A DNA stretch of 64,000 nt, from assembly GCF_006838285.1 (NCBI RefSeq), contig NZ_CP038228.1, positions 1,922,001-1,986,000 on the forward strand. The letters are read 5' to 3'. Below the pieces are notes generated by a model that was not told the origin of the DNA, made no database searches, and worked only from the letters and a program-made list of their open reading frames with translations. A program made the translations under genes and the position numbers. This document shows positions 18,338-25,769 of the stretch, piece after piece. The stretch comes from Xanthomonas translucens pv. cerealis (GTDB lineage Bacteria; Pseudomonadota; Gammaproteobacteria; Xanthomonadales; Xanthomonadaceae). Within the stretch, counting starts at the first letter, position 1; every line of letters begins with the position of its first letter.

Positions 18338-19573
18338 ATGGACCGCTCGGCGCAGGGACACCGCGTCGTCGTCACCGGGATGGGCGCGGTCAGCGCGCTC
18401 GGTCTGGGTGCCGATGCCCTGTGGCGCGGCATGTGCGAGGGCCGTAGCGGCATCGCCGCGCTGGCCACGCCCGATCCGCAGGCCACGCTGAAGATGCGCC
18501 TGGCCGCCAGCATGCCCGGCTTCGCGCCGCAGGCGGCGCAGCTGGGAGGCATCGCGCCGGGCCAGCTGGATCGCATGACGCAGATGGCGCTGGTCGCGGC
18601 CTGCGAGGCGGTGGCCCAGTCCGGGCTGGCGCTCGATGGCGCGGCCGCCGCACGCGCGGCGGTGGTGATCGGCACCGGCGTCGGCGCCGAAGTGAGCCGG
18701 GACGAACAATCGCGGCGGCTGTACCGCGAGCAGGCCGAGCGCCTGCATCCGCTGACCATCGTGCGCAGCATGAACAACGCCCCGGTCAGCCAGATCAGCA
18801 TCGCCTTCGGCCTGCGCGGCCCGGCCTTCGCCGTCTCCAGCGCCTGCGCCTCGGCCAACCACGCGCTGGCGCAAGCTGCGCTGCTGATCCGTCACGGCCT
18901 GGCCGACGTGGCCATCAGCGGCGGCAGCGAAGCCTGCCTGAGCCTGCCGCTGATCCGCGCCTGGGAAGCGATGCGGGTGGTCAGCGACGACACCTGCCGG
19001 CCGTTCTGCGCGCAGCGCAGCGGCCTGGTGCTGGGCGAAGGCGCCGGCATCTTCGTACTGGAAAGCGCCGCGCACGCGGCCGCGCGCGGTGCGGTAGCGC
19101 TGGCCGAACTGGCCGGCTTCGGCCTGGGCGCCGATGCGCACGACATCGTCGCGCCCAGCGCCGACGGCGCCGCCGCGGCGATGCGCCTGGCCCTGCAGGA
19201 CGCAGGACTGCAGCCGCAGCAGATCGACTACATCAACGCCCACGGCACCGGCACCCTGGCCAACGACCGCGGCGAGACGCAGGCGATCCGCCAGGTGTTC
19301 GGCCGCCACGCCGATGCGCTGGCGGTGAGTTCGACCAAGGCGGTGCATGGGCATGCGCTGGGCGCCGCCGGCGCGCTGGAACTGGTCGCGGCGATCGGCG
19401 CGCTGCGCGAGCAGCGGGTACCGCCGACCGCCAACTTCCTCGATCCCGATCCGGACTGCGACCTGGATTACGTGCCCAACCAGGCCCGCGCGCAACAGGT
19501 GCGCGCGGTGCTCAGCAATTCCTTCGCCTTCGGCGGCCTCAACGCGGTGCTCGCCTTGCGCGAGGCGCGCTGA
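18338..19573 (+). CDS. Beta-ketoacyl-ACP synthase (FabF/KAS II type)
   Basis: Ketosynthase of 411 residues with a complete Cys-His-His triad: Cys170 in AVSSACASAN, His302 in NAHGTGT, and Lys334/His339 in STKAVHGHALGAAG. The C-terminal SNSFAFGGLNAVL is also standard. It condenses malonyl-ACP with an acyl primer. The match is with stand-alone FabF-type enzymes in secondary acyl pathways rather than the central fabF, which normally sits in the fab operon. Its partner ACP is immediately upstream. Confidence 0.93.
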   Translation: MDRSAQGHRVVVTGMGAVSALGLGADALWRGMCEGRSGIAALATPDPQATLKMRLAASMPGFAPQAAQLGGIAPGQLDRMTQMALVAACEAVAQSGLALDGAAAARAAVVIGTGVGAEVSRDEQSRRLYREQAERLHPLTIVRSMNNAPVSQISIAFGLRGPAFAVSSACASANHALAQAALLIRHGLADVAISGGSEACLSLPLIRAWEAMRVVSDDTCRPFCAQRSGLVLGEGAGIFVLESAAHAAARGAVALAELAGFGLGADAHDIVAPSADGAAAAMRLALQDAGLQPQQIDYINAHGTGTLANDRGETQAIRQVFGRHADALAVSSTKAVHGHALGAAGALELVAAIGALREQRVPPTANFLDPDPDCDLDYVPNQARAQQVRAVLSNSFAFGGLNAVLALREAR

Positions 19574-19634
19574 GGCGCAAGCTGCGGCGGCGGACGGGAG
19601 GCAACGCGGCGCCAACGCGCTGTCTCCCGCCATC

Positions 19635-21152
19635 TCATGCCACCCGCTTGGCGCGGGTCAGCAACTGGTCCAGCAGCGACAGGCCCAGATCGATCTCGTC
19701 GTGGCTGATGTGCAGCGACGGCGCCAGGGTGATCACGTTCTTGTAGTAACCGCCCACGTCCAGCACCAGGCCGATGCGCTTGCCGTTGTGGCGCAGCTCG
19801 CCTTCCAGGCCCATGTCCACCATCGTGTCGAGCAGCTTGCGGTTCGGGGTGAAGCCGTCCGCCTGGCAGATCTCCGCGCGTAGCGCCAGGCCCAGGCCGT
19901 CGACGTCGCCGATTTCCGGATGGCGCGTCTGCAGATCGCGCAGGCCGTCGAGGAAGTGCGCGCCCTTTTCCATCACCATCGTCTCGTAATCGGTCTCGGC
20001 CAGCATGCGCATCGTCTCCAGGCCCACCGCGGTGCCGAGCGGATTGGAGGCGAAGGTGGAATGGGTCGACCCCGGCGGGAACACGGTCGGGTTGATCAGT
20101 TCCTCGCGCGCCCAGACGCCGGCCAGCGGGTTGAGGCCGTTGGTCAGCGCCTTGCCGAACACCAGCACGTCCGGGGTCACCCCGAAATGCTCGATCGCCC
20201 ACAGCTTGCCGGTGCGGAAGAAGCCCATCTGGATCTCGTCCACCACCAGCAGGATGCCGTACTTGTCCAGCACCCGCTTCAGGCCGGTGAAGAAGTTCGG
20301 CGGCGGGATCACGTAACCGCCGGTGCCCTGGATCGGCTCGACGTAGAACGCGGCGTACTCGCACTGCCCGGCCTTGGGGTCCCACACGCCGTTGTACTCG
20401 GTCTCGAACAGGCGCTCGAACTTGGCCACGCACTGCTCGCCGTACTCTTCCTTGGAAATGCCCTTGGGGCCGCGGAAGTGGTACGGGAATTCGATGAACT
20501 GGGCGCGGTCGAAATGGCCGAAGCGGCGCCGGTAGCGGTACGAGGAGGTGATCGCCGAGGCGCCCAGGGTACGGCCGTGGTAGCCGCCCTCGAAGGCGAA
20601 CATCAGGCTCTTGCCGCCAGTGGCGTTGCGCACCAGCTTCAGCGAATCCTCCACCGCCTGCGCGCCGCCGACGTTGAAATGCACGCGGCCCTTGCGGCCC
20701 CACTTGCGCTGCGCGTCCTGGGCGATGGTCTTGGCCAGTTCGATCTTGGTCGGGTGCAGGTACTGGCTGGCCACCTGCGGCAGGCTGTCGATCTGCCGCT
20801 TGAGCGCGCCGTTCAGGCGCGCATTGGCATAGCCGAAGTTGACCGCCGAATACCACATCTGCAGGTCCAGGTACGGCACCTCCTCGGTGTCGTACAGATA
20901 GCTGCCGTCGCAGTGCGCGAAGATCCGCGGCGGTTCGCTGTAGTGCACGGTGTCGCCGAACGAACAGTACTCGGCCTCGTCGGCCAGCATCTGCGCATCG
21001 CCGAGCGCGGCGTGGTAGGCCGGGCCGGTGCGCAGCAGCGCGTCCGGATCGGGCGAGGCCGGCTGCAGGCCGTCGTGCGCGGCCAGATCGAGCGTGTCGA
21101 GATCGCCGTGGAGCGGCGCAAGCGCGGTGGGGAGCGGAACATTCCGATTCAT
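19635..21152 (-). CDS. Class III PLP aminotransferase
   Basis: Aminotransferase of 505 residues. Cofactor motifs are present: NVGGAQAVEDSLKLVR, FEGGYHGRTLGA, the Asp in VVDEIQMGFFRTG, and the PLP Lys in VFGKALTNGLNPLAG. The STFASNPLG segment closes the active site. The family includes 4-aminobutyrate, ornithine and diaminobutyrate aminotransferases, which move amino groups on terminal amines. An N-terminal extension of about 70 residues is longer than usual. The gene lies 5 nt after the HAD phosphatase gene on the same strand. Confidence 0.9.
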   Translation of the reverse strand: MNRNVPLPTALAPLHGDLDTLDLAAHDGLQPASPDPDALLRTGPAYHAALGDAQMLADEAEYCSFGDTVHYSEPPRIFAHCDGSYLYDTEEVPYLDLQMWYSAVNFGYANARLNGALKRQIDSLPQVASQYLHPTKIELAKTIAQDAQRKWGRKGRVHFNVGGAQAVEDSLKLVRNATGGKSLMFAFEGGYHGRTLGASAITSSYRYRRRFGHFDRAQFIEFPYHFRGPKGISKEEYGEQCVAKFERLFETEYNGVWDPKAGQCEYAAFYVEPIQGTGGYVIPPPNFFTGLKRVLDKYGILLVVDEIQMGFFRTGKLWAIEHFGVTPDVLVFGKALTNGLNPLAGVWAREELINPTVFPPGSTHSTFASNPLGTAVGLETMRMLAETDYETMVMEKGAHFLDGLRDLQTRHPEIGDVDGLGLALRAEICQADGFTPNRKLLDTMVDMGLEGELRHNGKRIGLVLDVGGYYKNVITLAPSLHISHDEIDLGLSLLDQLLTRAKRVA

Positions 21153-21157
21153 GGGGA

Positions 21158-21850
21158 TCAGGCTCGTTGGGGAACGGGGAGTGGGAAGCGCACGCTGGCG
21201 ACGGCAGGCGCGGCGAGTTCGTGCAGCAGCGCGATGGCGTCGTCGAAACCGTCGATCGCACGGTGGGCGATGCCGCTGGCGCGGCAATGCCGTAAAAGGC
21301 CGTCCTTGGCGAAGACCAGATCGGCCTTGCCGGCCACGCAGAAATCGGAGCGGCCGTCGCCGATCAGCAAGGTCGAGCGCGCAGGCTCCTGCTGCGCCAT
21401 GACCGCGCACTTGCAGGTGCCGCTGGCGCAGTGCGGCTGCGCATGCGGCGAGGCCATGCGCCATTGCCCGGCGTCGGTGCGCAGCAGGCGGTTGGCGATG
21501 ATCGGCAGCTGATGCAGGCCGTGCCGCGCCAGAATCCGCGCGATCGGGTAATCCAGACCATCGCTGACGATGCGCAGCGGCATGCCCATGTCGCGCGCCA
21601 GATCGACGAAGCGCACGAATGCCGGATCGATATGGATCTCGTCGAGCACCCGGTGCAGCGCGTCCACGTCGCCGTCGAGCAGCGCCACCTGGCCGCTCAT
21701 GCACTCGCGCGCACCGATGCGCCCGGCCACCCAATCCTCTTCCAGCGCGCGCCAGCCGGGGCGGCCGAGGCGCTCGAGCAAGGTATCGGTCACGTCCTGC
21801 AGCGACACGGTACCGTCGAAATCGCAAAGAACTTTCCACTGGACGCGCAA
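21158..21850 (-). CDS. HAD-superfamily phosphatase (HAD-IB, MtnX/PSP-like)
   Basis: Phosphatase of 230 residues. Motif I is LCDFDGTVS with the nucleophile Asp, motif II is the Ser in LRIVSDG, and motif III is IGDGRSDFCVA. A Cys-rich stretch (CASGTCKC) is reminiscent of MtnX-like and phosphoserine phosphatase-like enzymes that bind a structural metal. No ATG fits; the likely start is a TTG preceded by GGAGAG. It heads a two-gene unit with the aminotransferase, so it may remove a phosphate from the aminotransferase substrate or product. Confidence 0.82.
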   Translation of the reverse strand: MRVQWKVLCDFDGTVSLQDVTDTLLERLGRPGWRALEEDWVAGRIGARECMSGQVALLDGDVDALHRVLDEIHIDPAFVRFVDLARDMGMPLRIVSDGLDYPIARILARHGLHQLPIIANRLLRTDAGQWRMASPHAQPHCASGTCKCAVMAQQEPARSTLLIGDGRSDFCVAGKADLVFAKDGLLRHCRASGIAHRAIDGFDDAIALLHELAAPAVASVRFPLPVPQRA

Positions 21851-22004
21851 GGCGGCTCTCCGGCTAATTCGGGCAGAGCCTAGGCAGGTTGTCTTTCGTG
21901 CTCCTTTCGGGCAGATCTCAAGCCGGCGTAGCCGCGCCGCATGCCGTGGCAACGGCACGCGCGGTTCCCAATTCGGACGCAATCAGGCACGCTAGCGGCA
22001 CCAG

Positions 22005-22091
22005 GCCCGGATGGCGAAACTGGTAGACGCATCGGACTTAAAATCCGCCGGGGGCAACCCCATGCCGGTTCGATTCCGGCTCCGGGCACCA
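22005..22091 (+). tRNA. tRNA-Leu (anticodon UAA)
   Basis: The 87-nt gene has a class II (long variable arm) cloverleaf. The acceptor stem GCCCGGA pairs with TCCGGGC, the anticodon loop is CTTAAAA with TAA at 22039-22041, the T-arm contains GGTTCGATTCC, and CCA is encoded. E. coli keeps Gly, Cys and Leu(UAA) tRNAs together, and the same set is near here. Confidence 0.96.
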
Positions 22092-22269
22092 TCCGCGTTT
22101 CGGCGCGCGCTGCCGCAGATGCAGGCCTGCGCAACGCTCACGCCGCCGCAGTGGACGGCCATACAGGCCGCCGCGGCGCCACAAGCGCCAGACAAAAGCC
22201 CCGGCATCGCCGCCACGACGAGACCGGGGATGCCACTCGGCAAACGGTGAACCTGTCGGCGGGCGTCGC

Positions 22270-23673
22270 TCAGATCGCCTGCGAATAACGTGCCGGCTGC
22301 GCCGGCTGGCGCAGGTAGCGGTCGAAGCACATCGCGATCAGGCGCAGCAGCGGGCGCCCGCGCGCGGTGGCCTGGATCGTGCCGTCGCGGTAGTCGGCCA
22401 GGCCGTCGGCGCATAGCGGCGCCAGCGCCTGCAACTCCTCGTGAAAATAGCTGGCGAAGTCGATGCCGTGGCGCTGCGCCAGCGCGGCGACGTCGGTACG
22501 GCCCTGGCACATCAGCTGCTGGATCAGCTCCGCGCGCAGCGCGTCGTCGGCGCTGAGCTGCAGGCCGCGCAGCACCGGACTGTCGCCGGCGTCCACCGCC
22601 GCCTCCCAGGCCGGCAGCTCGCGCTGGTTCTGGCTGTAACTGGCGCCGATGCGGCTGATCGCGCTGACGCCCAGGCCGAGCAGGTCGGTGTCGGCGTGGG
22701 TGGTATAGCCCATGAAATTGCGGTGCAGCCCGCCCTGGCGCTGCGCACGCGCCAGGTCTTCGTGCGGCAGCGCGAAATGGTCCATGCCGATGTACTGGTA
22801 GCCAGCCGCCGACAGCTTGCGCACCGCCAGCCCAAGCAACGCGAGCTTGTGCTCGGCATCGGGCAGCTCCGCATCGGCGATGCGCCGCTGCGCCTTGAAC
22901 AGCTGCGGCATATGCGCATAGCCGTAGACCGCCAGGCGGTCCGGGCGCGCGGCGATCAGCGTGTCCAGGGTGCGCGCGAAGCCGGCCGGCGTCTGCCGCG
23001 GCAGGCCGTAGATCAGGTCCACGTTGACCGAGCGCATGCCGTGCACGCGGCAGGCGCGCAGGATGTCCAGCGTCTCGGCCACGCCCTGGCGGCGATTGAT
23101 CGCCTGCTGCACCAGCGGGTCGAAATCCTGGATGCCCAGGCTGGCACGGTTGAAGCCCAGCGCGGCCAGCGCGGCGATGTCCTGCGCGGTCACCGTGCGC
23201 GGATCCAGTTCGATGGACATATCGCGATCCGGCGCCTCGCTGAAGCGGAACAGCCCGCGCAGGCCCCGCAGCAGTTCGCCGAGCAGTTCCGGCGCCAGGA
23301 AATTCGGCGTGCCGCCGCCCAGGTGCAACTGCACCACCTCGCGCTGGCTCTCCAGGCAGGCGGCCATCATCGCCGCCTCGCGCAGCACGCGCTGCACGTA
23401 GCCGCGGCCCTTGCCGACATCGCGGGTGATCACCCGGTTGCAGCCGCAGTAGAAACACGGGCTGCGGCAGAACGGTACATGCACATACAGCGACAGCGGC
23501 CGTGCCGGATCGCTGGCCTGCACCGCCGCGAACAGCTGCGCCGGGCCGAAGCCGGCCTGGAAATGCGGCGCGGTCGGATACGAGGTGTAGCGCGGGCCGG
23601 GACGGTCGTAGCGGCGCAGCAACTCGGCGTCGAAGTCCCAGGCGGCGGGATCGGGAGCGGTGAGGATGTCCAT
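22270..23673 (-). CDS. hemN: Oxygen-independent coproporphyrinogen III oxidase
   Basis: Radical-SAM enzyme of 467 residues that decarboxylates coproporphyrinogen III to protoporphyrinogen IX without oxygen, in heme synthesis. The CxxxCxxC cluster site is in VPFCRSPCFYCGC, preceded by RYTSYPTAPHF. The GGGTPNFL and SIELDPRTVT segments match HemN rather than HemW. The ATG used gives the usual HemN start (YDRPGPRYTSYPT by residue ~22). A perfect FNR-type site 35 nt upstream suggests induction under low oxygen. Confidence 0.95.
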   Translation of the reverse strand: MDILTAPDPAAWDFDAELLRRYDRPGPRYTSYPTAPHFQAGFGPAQLFAAVQASDPARPLSLYVHVPFCRSPCFYCGCNRVITRDVGKGRGYVQRVLREAAMMAACLESQREVVQLHLGGGTPNFLAPELLGELLRGLRGLFRFSEAPDRDMSIELDPRTVTAQDIAALAALGFNRASLGIQDFDPLVQQAINRRQGVAETLDILRACRVHGMRSVNVDLIYGLPRQTPAGFARTLDTLIAARPDRLAVYGYAHMPQLFKAQRRIADAELPDAEHKLALLGLAVRKLSAAGYQYIGMDHFALPHEDLARAQRQGGLHRNFMGYTTHADTDLLGLGVSAISRIGASYSQNQRELPAWEAAVDAGDSPVLRGLQLSADDALRAELIQQLMCQGRTDVAALAQRHGIDFASYFHEELQALAPLCADGLADYRDGTIQATARGRPLLRLIAMCFDRYLRQPAQPARYSQAI

Positions 23674-23707
23674 GGACGCCAGTATCCGCAGCCGCCGCGG
23701 CCCGGCC

Positions 23708-23721
23708 TTGATCAGGATCAA
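23708..23721. promoter_or_regulatory. FNR/ANR-type binding site
   Basis: TTGATCAGGATCAA is an exact TTGAT-N4-ATCAA palindrome, the consensus for FNR/ANR-type oxygen regulators. It lies between the divergent hemN and the small membrane protein gene, so it could serve both. A CRP-like protein could also bind this half-site, but the hemN context favours FNR. Confidence 0.8.
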
Positions 23722-23836
23722 TGTCGCCACGCACCGCGCTGCCTAGTCTGCGTTGGCGGCATGCACCGGCGCCGACGGCGGATCGGCAGTGCGGCCGCAT
23801 GCCGCACCTCCCCTTCCACGATGGAGTCCGCCCGTC

Positions 23837-24151
23837 ATGACCCCCAGCGACGATGCCCTGCTCGACCCGCTCGATCCCGCCGCGCCGCGCCCACTGGTGC
23901 AACGGCTGGGCGTGATCCTGTGGCCCAGCTTCATGGCCGCCGGCGCGATGAGCGCACTGTTCTACGCCCTGGTCGATCCGCTGGCGCTGCGCGACATCGC
24001 CTTCCCCGGCCGCGCGCTGGGCCGCGAACTCGGCTACACGCTGGGCTTCTTCATGTTCTGGTCGGCCACGCTGAGCTCCAGCCTGCTGACCGAATTCCTG
24101 CTGCGGCCGGCGCCGCATGCCGCGGCAGACCACGACGCGCCGTCGTCGTGA
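23837..24151 (+). CDS. Small two-helix membrane protein next to ccoG-like gene
   Basis: Protein of 104 residues with two likely membrane helices (LGVILWPSFMAAGAMSALFYALV and LGYTLGFFMFWSATLSSSLLTEFLL). The family is not recognised. Its stop overlaps a GTG that could start the downstream CcoG-like gene, so the two are co-transcribed and probably share a role in the low-oxygen respiratory or heme context. It diverges from hemN across the FNR-type site. Confidence 0.7.
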   Translation: MTPSDDALLDPLDPAAPRPLVQRLGVILWPSFMAAGAMSALFYALVDPLALRDIAFPGRALGRELGYTLGFFMFWSATLSSSLLTEFLLRPAPHAAADHDAPSS

Positions 24152-24162
24152 GCGGAACGCCG

Positions 24163-25293
24163 ATGTCCCGCAGCATTGCATTGCGCACGTTCCGCGCCGA
24201 TGCCGCAAACACCGCCATCAATGACCCGGCAACGCCGCGCAGCTGCTACACGCGCCTGCGCCGCTGCAGCCTGTGGCTGCTGTTCGCCGCGTTCTACCTG
24301 CTGCCGTGGCTGCGCTGGAATGGCCACCAGGCGCTGCGCTTCGATCTTCCCGCGCGGCGCCTGGATCTGTTCGGCTGGACCCTGTGGCCGCACGACCTCG
24401 GCTGGCTGCTGCTGACGCTGTTCGCCGCCGCTGTCGCATTGGCGCTGGCGACCACGCTGGGCGGACGCGTGTGGTGCGGCTTCGCTTGCCCGCAGTCGGT
24501 GTGGAGCCATGCCTTCGCCTGGCTGGAACGCCGCTGCGCGGCCTGGCCGGCGGCCGCGCGGCATCTGGTCTGGGCGGCGCTGGCGCTGTGGACCGGGATC
24601 AGTTTCGTGGGCTACTTCGCGCCGATCGCCGATCTGATCGCGCGCCTGCACCCGTTCGCCTGGAGCGGCGGGGAAACCTTCTGGGTGCTGTTCTACGCGC
24701 TATCCACCTGGGGCAATGCCGGCTTCCTGCGCAGCCAGGTGTGCCGCTACCTGTGCCCCTACGCGCGGCTGCAGCCGCTGCTGTGCGGCCGCGACACCCC
24801 CTTGATCGGCTACGACGCGATGCGCGGCGAGCCGCGTGGCGCGCGTGCCTGCGACCAGGGCAGCGTGGCCCAGCGCGGACGCCGCCTGCTCGACGCCGGC
24901 ACCGCCCGCGACTATGCGCTGCGCGCCAGCATCGCCCGGCGCGCCTGCAAGGGCGGCGACCGCGGCGAGGCGCTGGCCGCCTACGCCGGTACCCTGCCCA
25001 CGTTCACCGACACGCAACTCGGCGACTGCGTGGACTGCGGCGCTTGCGTGGACGCCTGCCCTGCGCACATCGACCTGCGCGACGGCCCGCACTACGCATG
25101 TAACGCCTGCGGCGCCTGCGTGGACGCCTGCGACCGCAGCATGGACCGCCACGGCTTCGCCCACGGCCTGTTGCGCTGGGCCGCCGCCAGCGCGATCGAG
25201 CGCCAGCCGCGGCGATGGCGGCGGCCACGGCTGCTGGCCGCCGCCGCACTGCTGCTGGCAGCATTGCTCGCGGCATTGCTCGCGGCTGGTTGA
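24163..25293 (+). CDS. CcoG/FixG-like 4Fe-4S membrane protein, short form
   Basis: Protein of 376 residues with four to five membrane helices. It carries the GRVWCGFACPQSVWSHAF motif typical of CcoG/NapH/RdxA proteins, a second CRYLCPYARLQ motif, and two CxxCxxCxxxC ferredoxin clusters (CVDCGACVDACP; CNACGACVDACD). CcoG helps deliver copper to cbb3 oxidase. Full-length CcoG is about 470-490 residues with a C-terminal Ig-like FixG_C domain, which is missing here; the chain ends in one last hydrophobic helix. A GTG at 24148 is an alternative start. It may be a specialised paralogue. Confidence 0.8.
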   Translation: MSRSIALRTFRADAANTAINDPATPRSCYTRLRRCSLWLLFAAFYLLPWLRWNGHQALRFDLPARRLDLFGWTLWPHDLGWLLLTLFAAAVALALATTLGGRVWCGFACPQSVWSHAFAWLERRCAAWPAAARHLVWAALALWTGISFVGYFAPIADLIARLHPFAWSGGETFWVLFYALSTWGNAGFLRSQVCRYLCPYARLQPLLCGRDTPLIGYDAMRGEPRGARACDQGSVAQRGRRLLDAGTARDYALRASIARRACKGGDRGEALAAYAGTLPTFTDTQLGDCVDCGACVDACPAHIDLRDGPHYACNACGACVDACDRSMDRHGFAHGLLRWAAASAIERQPRRWRRPRLLAAAALLLAALLAALLAAG

Positions 25294-25411
25294 CTGGCAC
25301 GCGCGCGCCGACGACAAAGCACCGGCAACGCGGGTACGCAGCAAAAGGCCGATCGCGCGAGGCGGCAACCACCGCGGCGAGCGCCGGATCCTCGGGCTGC
25401 CACAAATGCAA

Positions 25412-25442
25412 ACGCCCGATAGATCGTGGATCTACCGGGCGT
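25412..25442 (-). terminator. Hairpin terminator downstream of tRNA-Cys
   Basis: ACGCCCG/CGGGCGT and TAGATC/GATCTA arms form a 13-bp stem with one A-C mismatch and a 3-nt loop. On the minus strand it starts 12 nt after the tRNA CCA end and is followed by a weak T-rich stretch. Confidence 0.75.
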
Positions 25443-25453
25443 CGGAATGCAGA

Positions 25454-25527
25454 TGGAGGCCTGGGTCGGAATTGAACCGGCGTACGCGGATTTGCAGTCC
25501 GCTGCATAACCACTCTGCCACCAGGCC
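25454..25527 (-). tRNA. tRNA-Cys (anticodon GCA)
   Basis: The 74-nt gene on the minus strand starts GGCCTGG, has the anticodon loop CTGCAAA (GCA), a T-arm with GGTTCAATTCC, and ends CCAGGCC-TCCA with CCA encoded. In the ancestral arrangement a tRNA-Gly gene would lie just upstream on the same strand; that site is now split by the integrated element. Confidence 0.95.
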
Positions 25528-25570
25528 GGTGGACTGAATTCTAGCCGAAACCGCCAACAGCGGTGTCCGA

Positions 25571-25594
25571 CAAAACAAAGCCCCTGACGGGGCT
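25571..25594 (-). terminator. Terminator-like hairpin between tRNA-Gly remnant and tRNA-Cys
   Basis: Minus-strand AGCCCC-GTCA-GGGGCT is followed by TTTGTTTT. It sits 11 nt beyond the 3' end of the tRNA-Gly fragment, so it was probably the original tRNA-Gly terminator. Confidence 0.65.
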
Positions 25595-25605
25595 CTGTCT
25601 GAATC

Positions 25606-25621
25606 TGGAGCGGGAAACGAG
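25606..25621 (-). other. ICE attachment site: 16-bp copy of tRNA-Gly(GCC) 3' end
   Basis: Read on the minus strand the 16 bases are CTCGTTTCCCGCTCCA, the T-arm/acceptor end plus CCA of bacterial tRNA-Gly(GCC). The rest of the tRNA is absent: the sequence breaks off immediately on the island side. ICEclc and related elements integrate at exactly this 3' segment and leave such a short repeat at the far end. The intact tRNA-Gly should lie at the other end of the island, outside the window. Confidence 0.85.
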
Positions 25622-25769
25622 TCATGCACTAGAGCGCTAAGTCGTTGATTCCCATCTACTTTCTTCGCCTCTCTTGTTAGCGAAGGCCTGAATTATAGCC
25701 TTGTTTTTCAGCCTCAGCAACAAAGTTCTTCCAAAGACGGCCATCAACGCTCAAAGACTGCCATCCACG

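Noticed and set aside
22441..24147. N-terminal extension of the CcoG-like frame
   Set aside because: The extension runs antisense through hemN and over the divergent promoter; the protein family starts near 24163.
21980..24208. Long minus-strand frame overlapping hemN and tRNA-Leu
   Set aside because: It contains the tRNA and the FNR site, and hemN is in a different frame.
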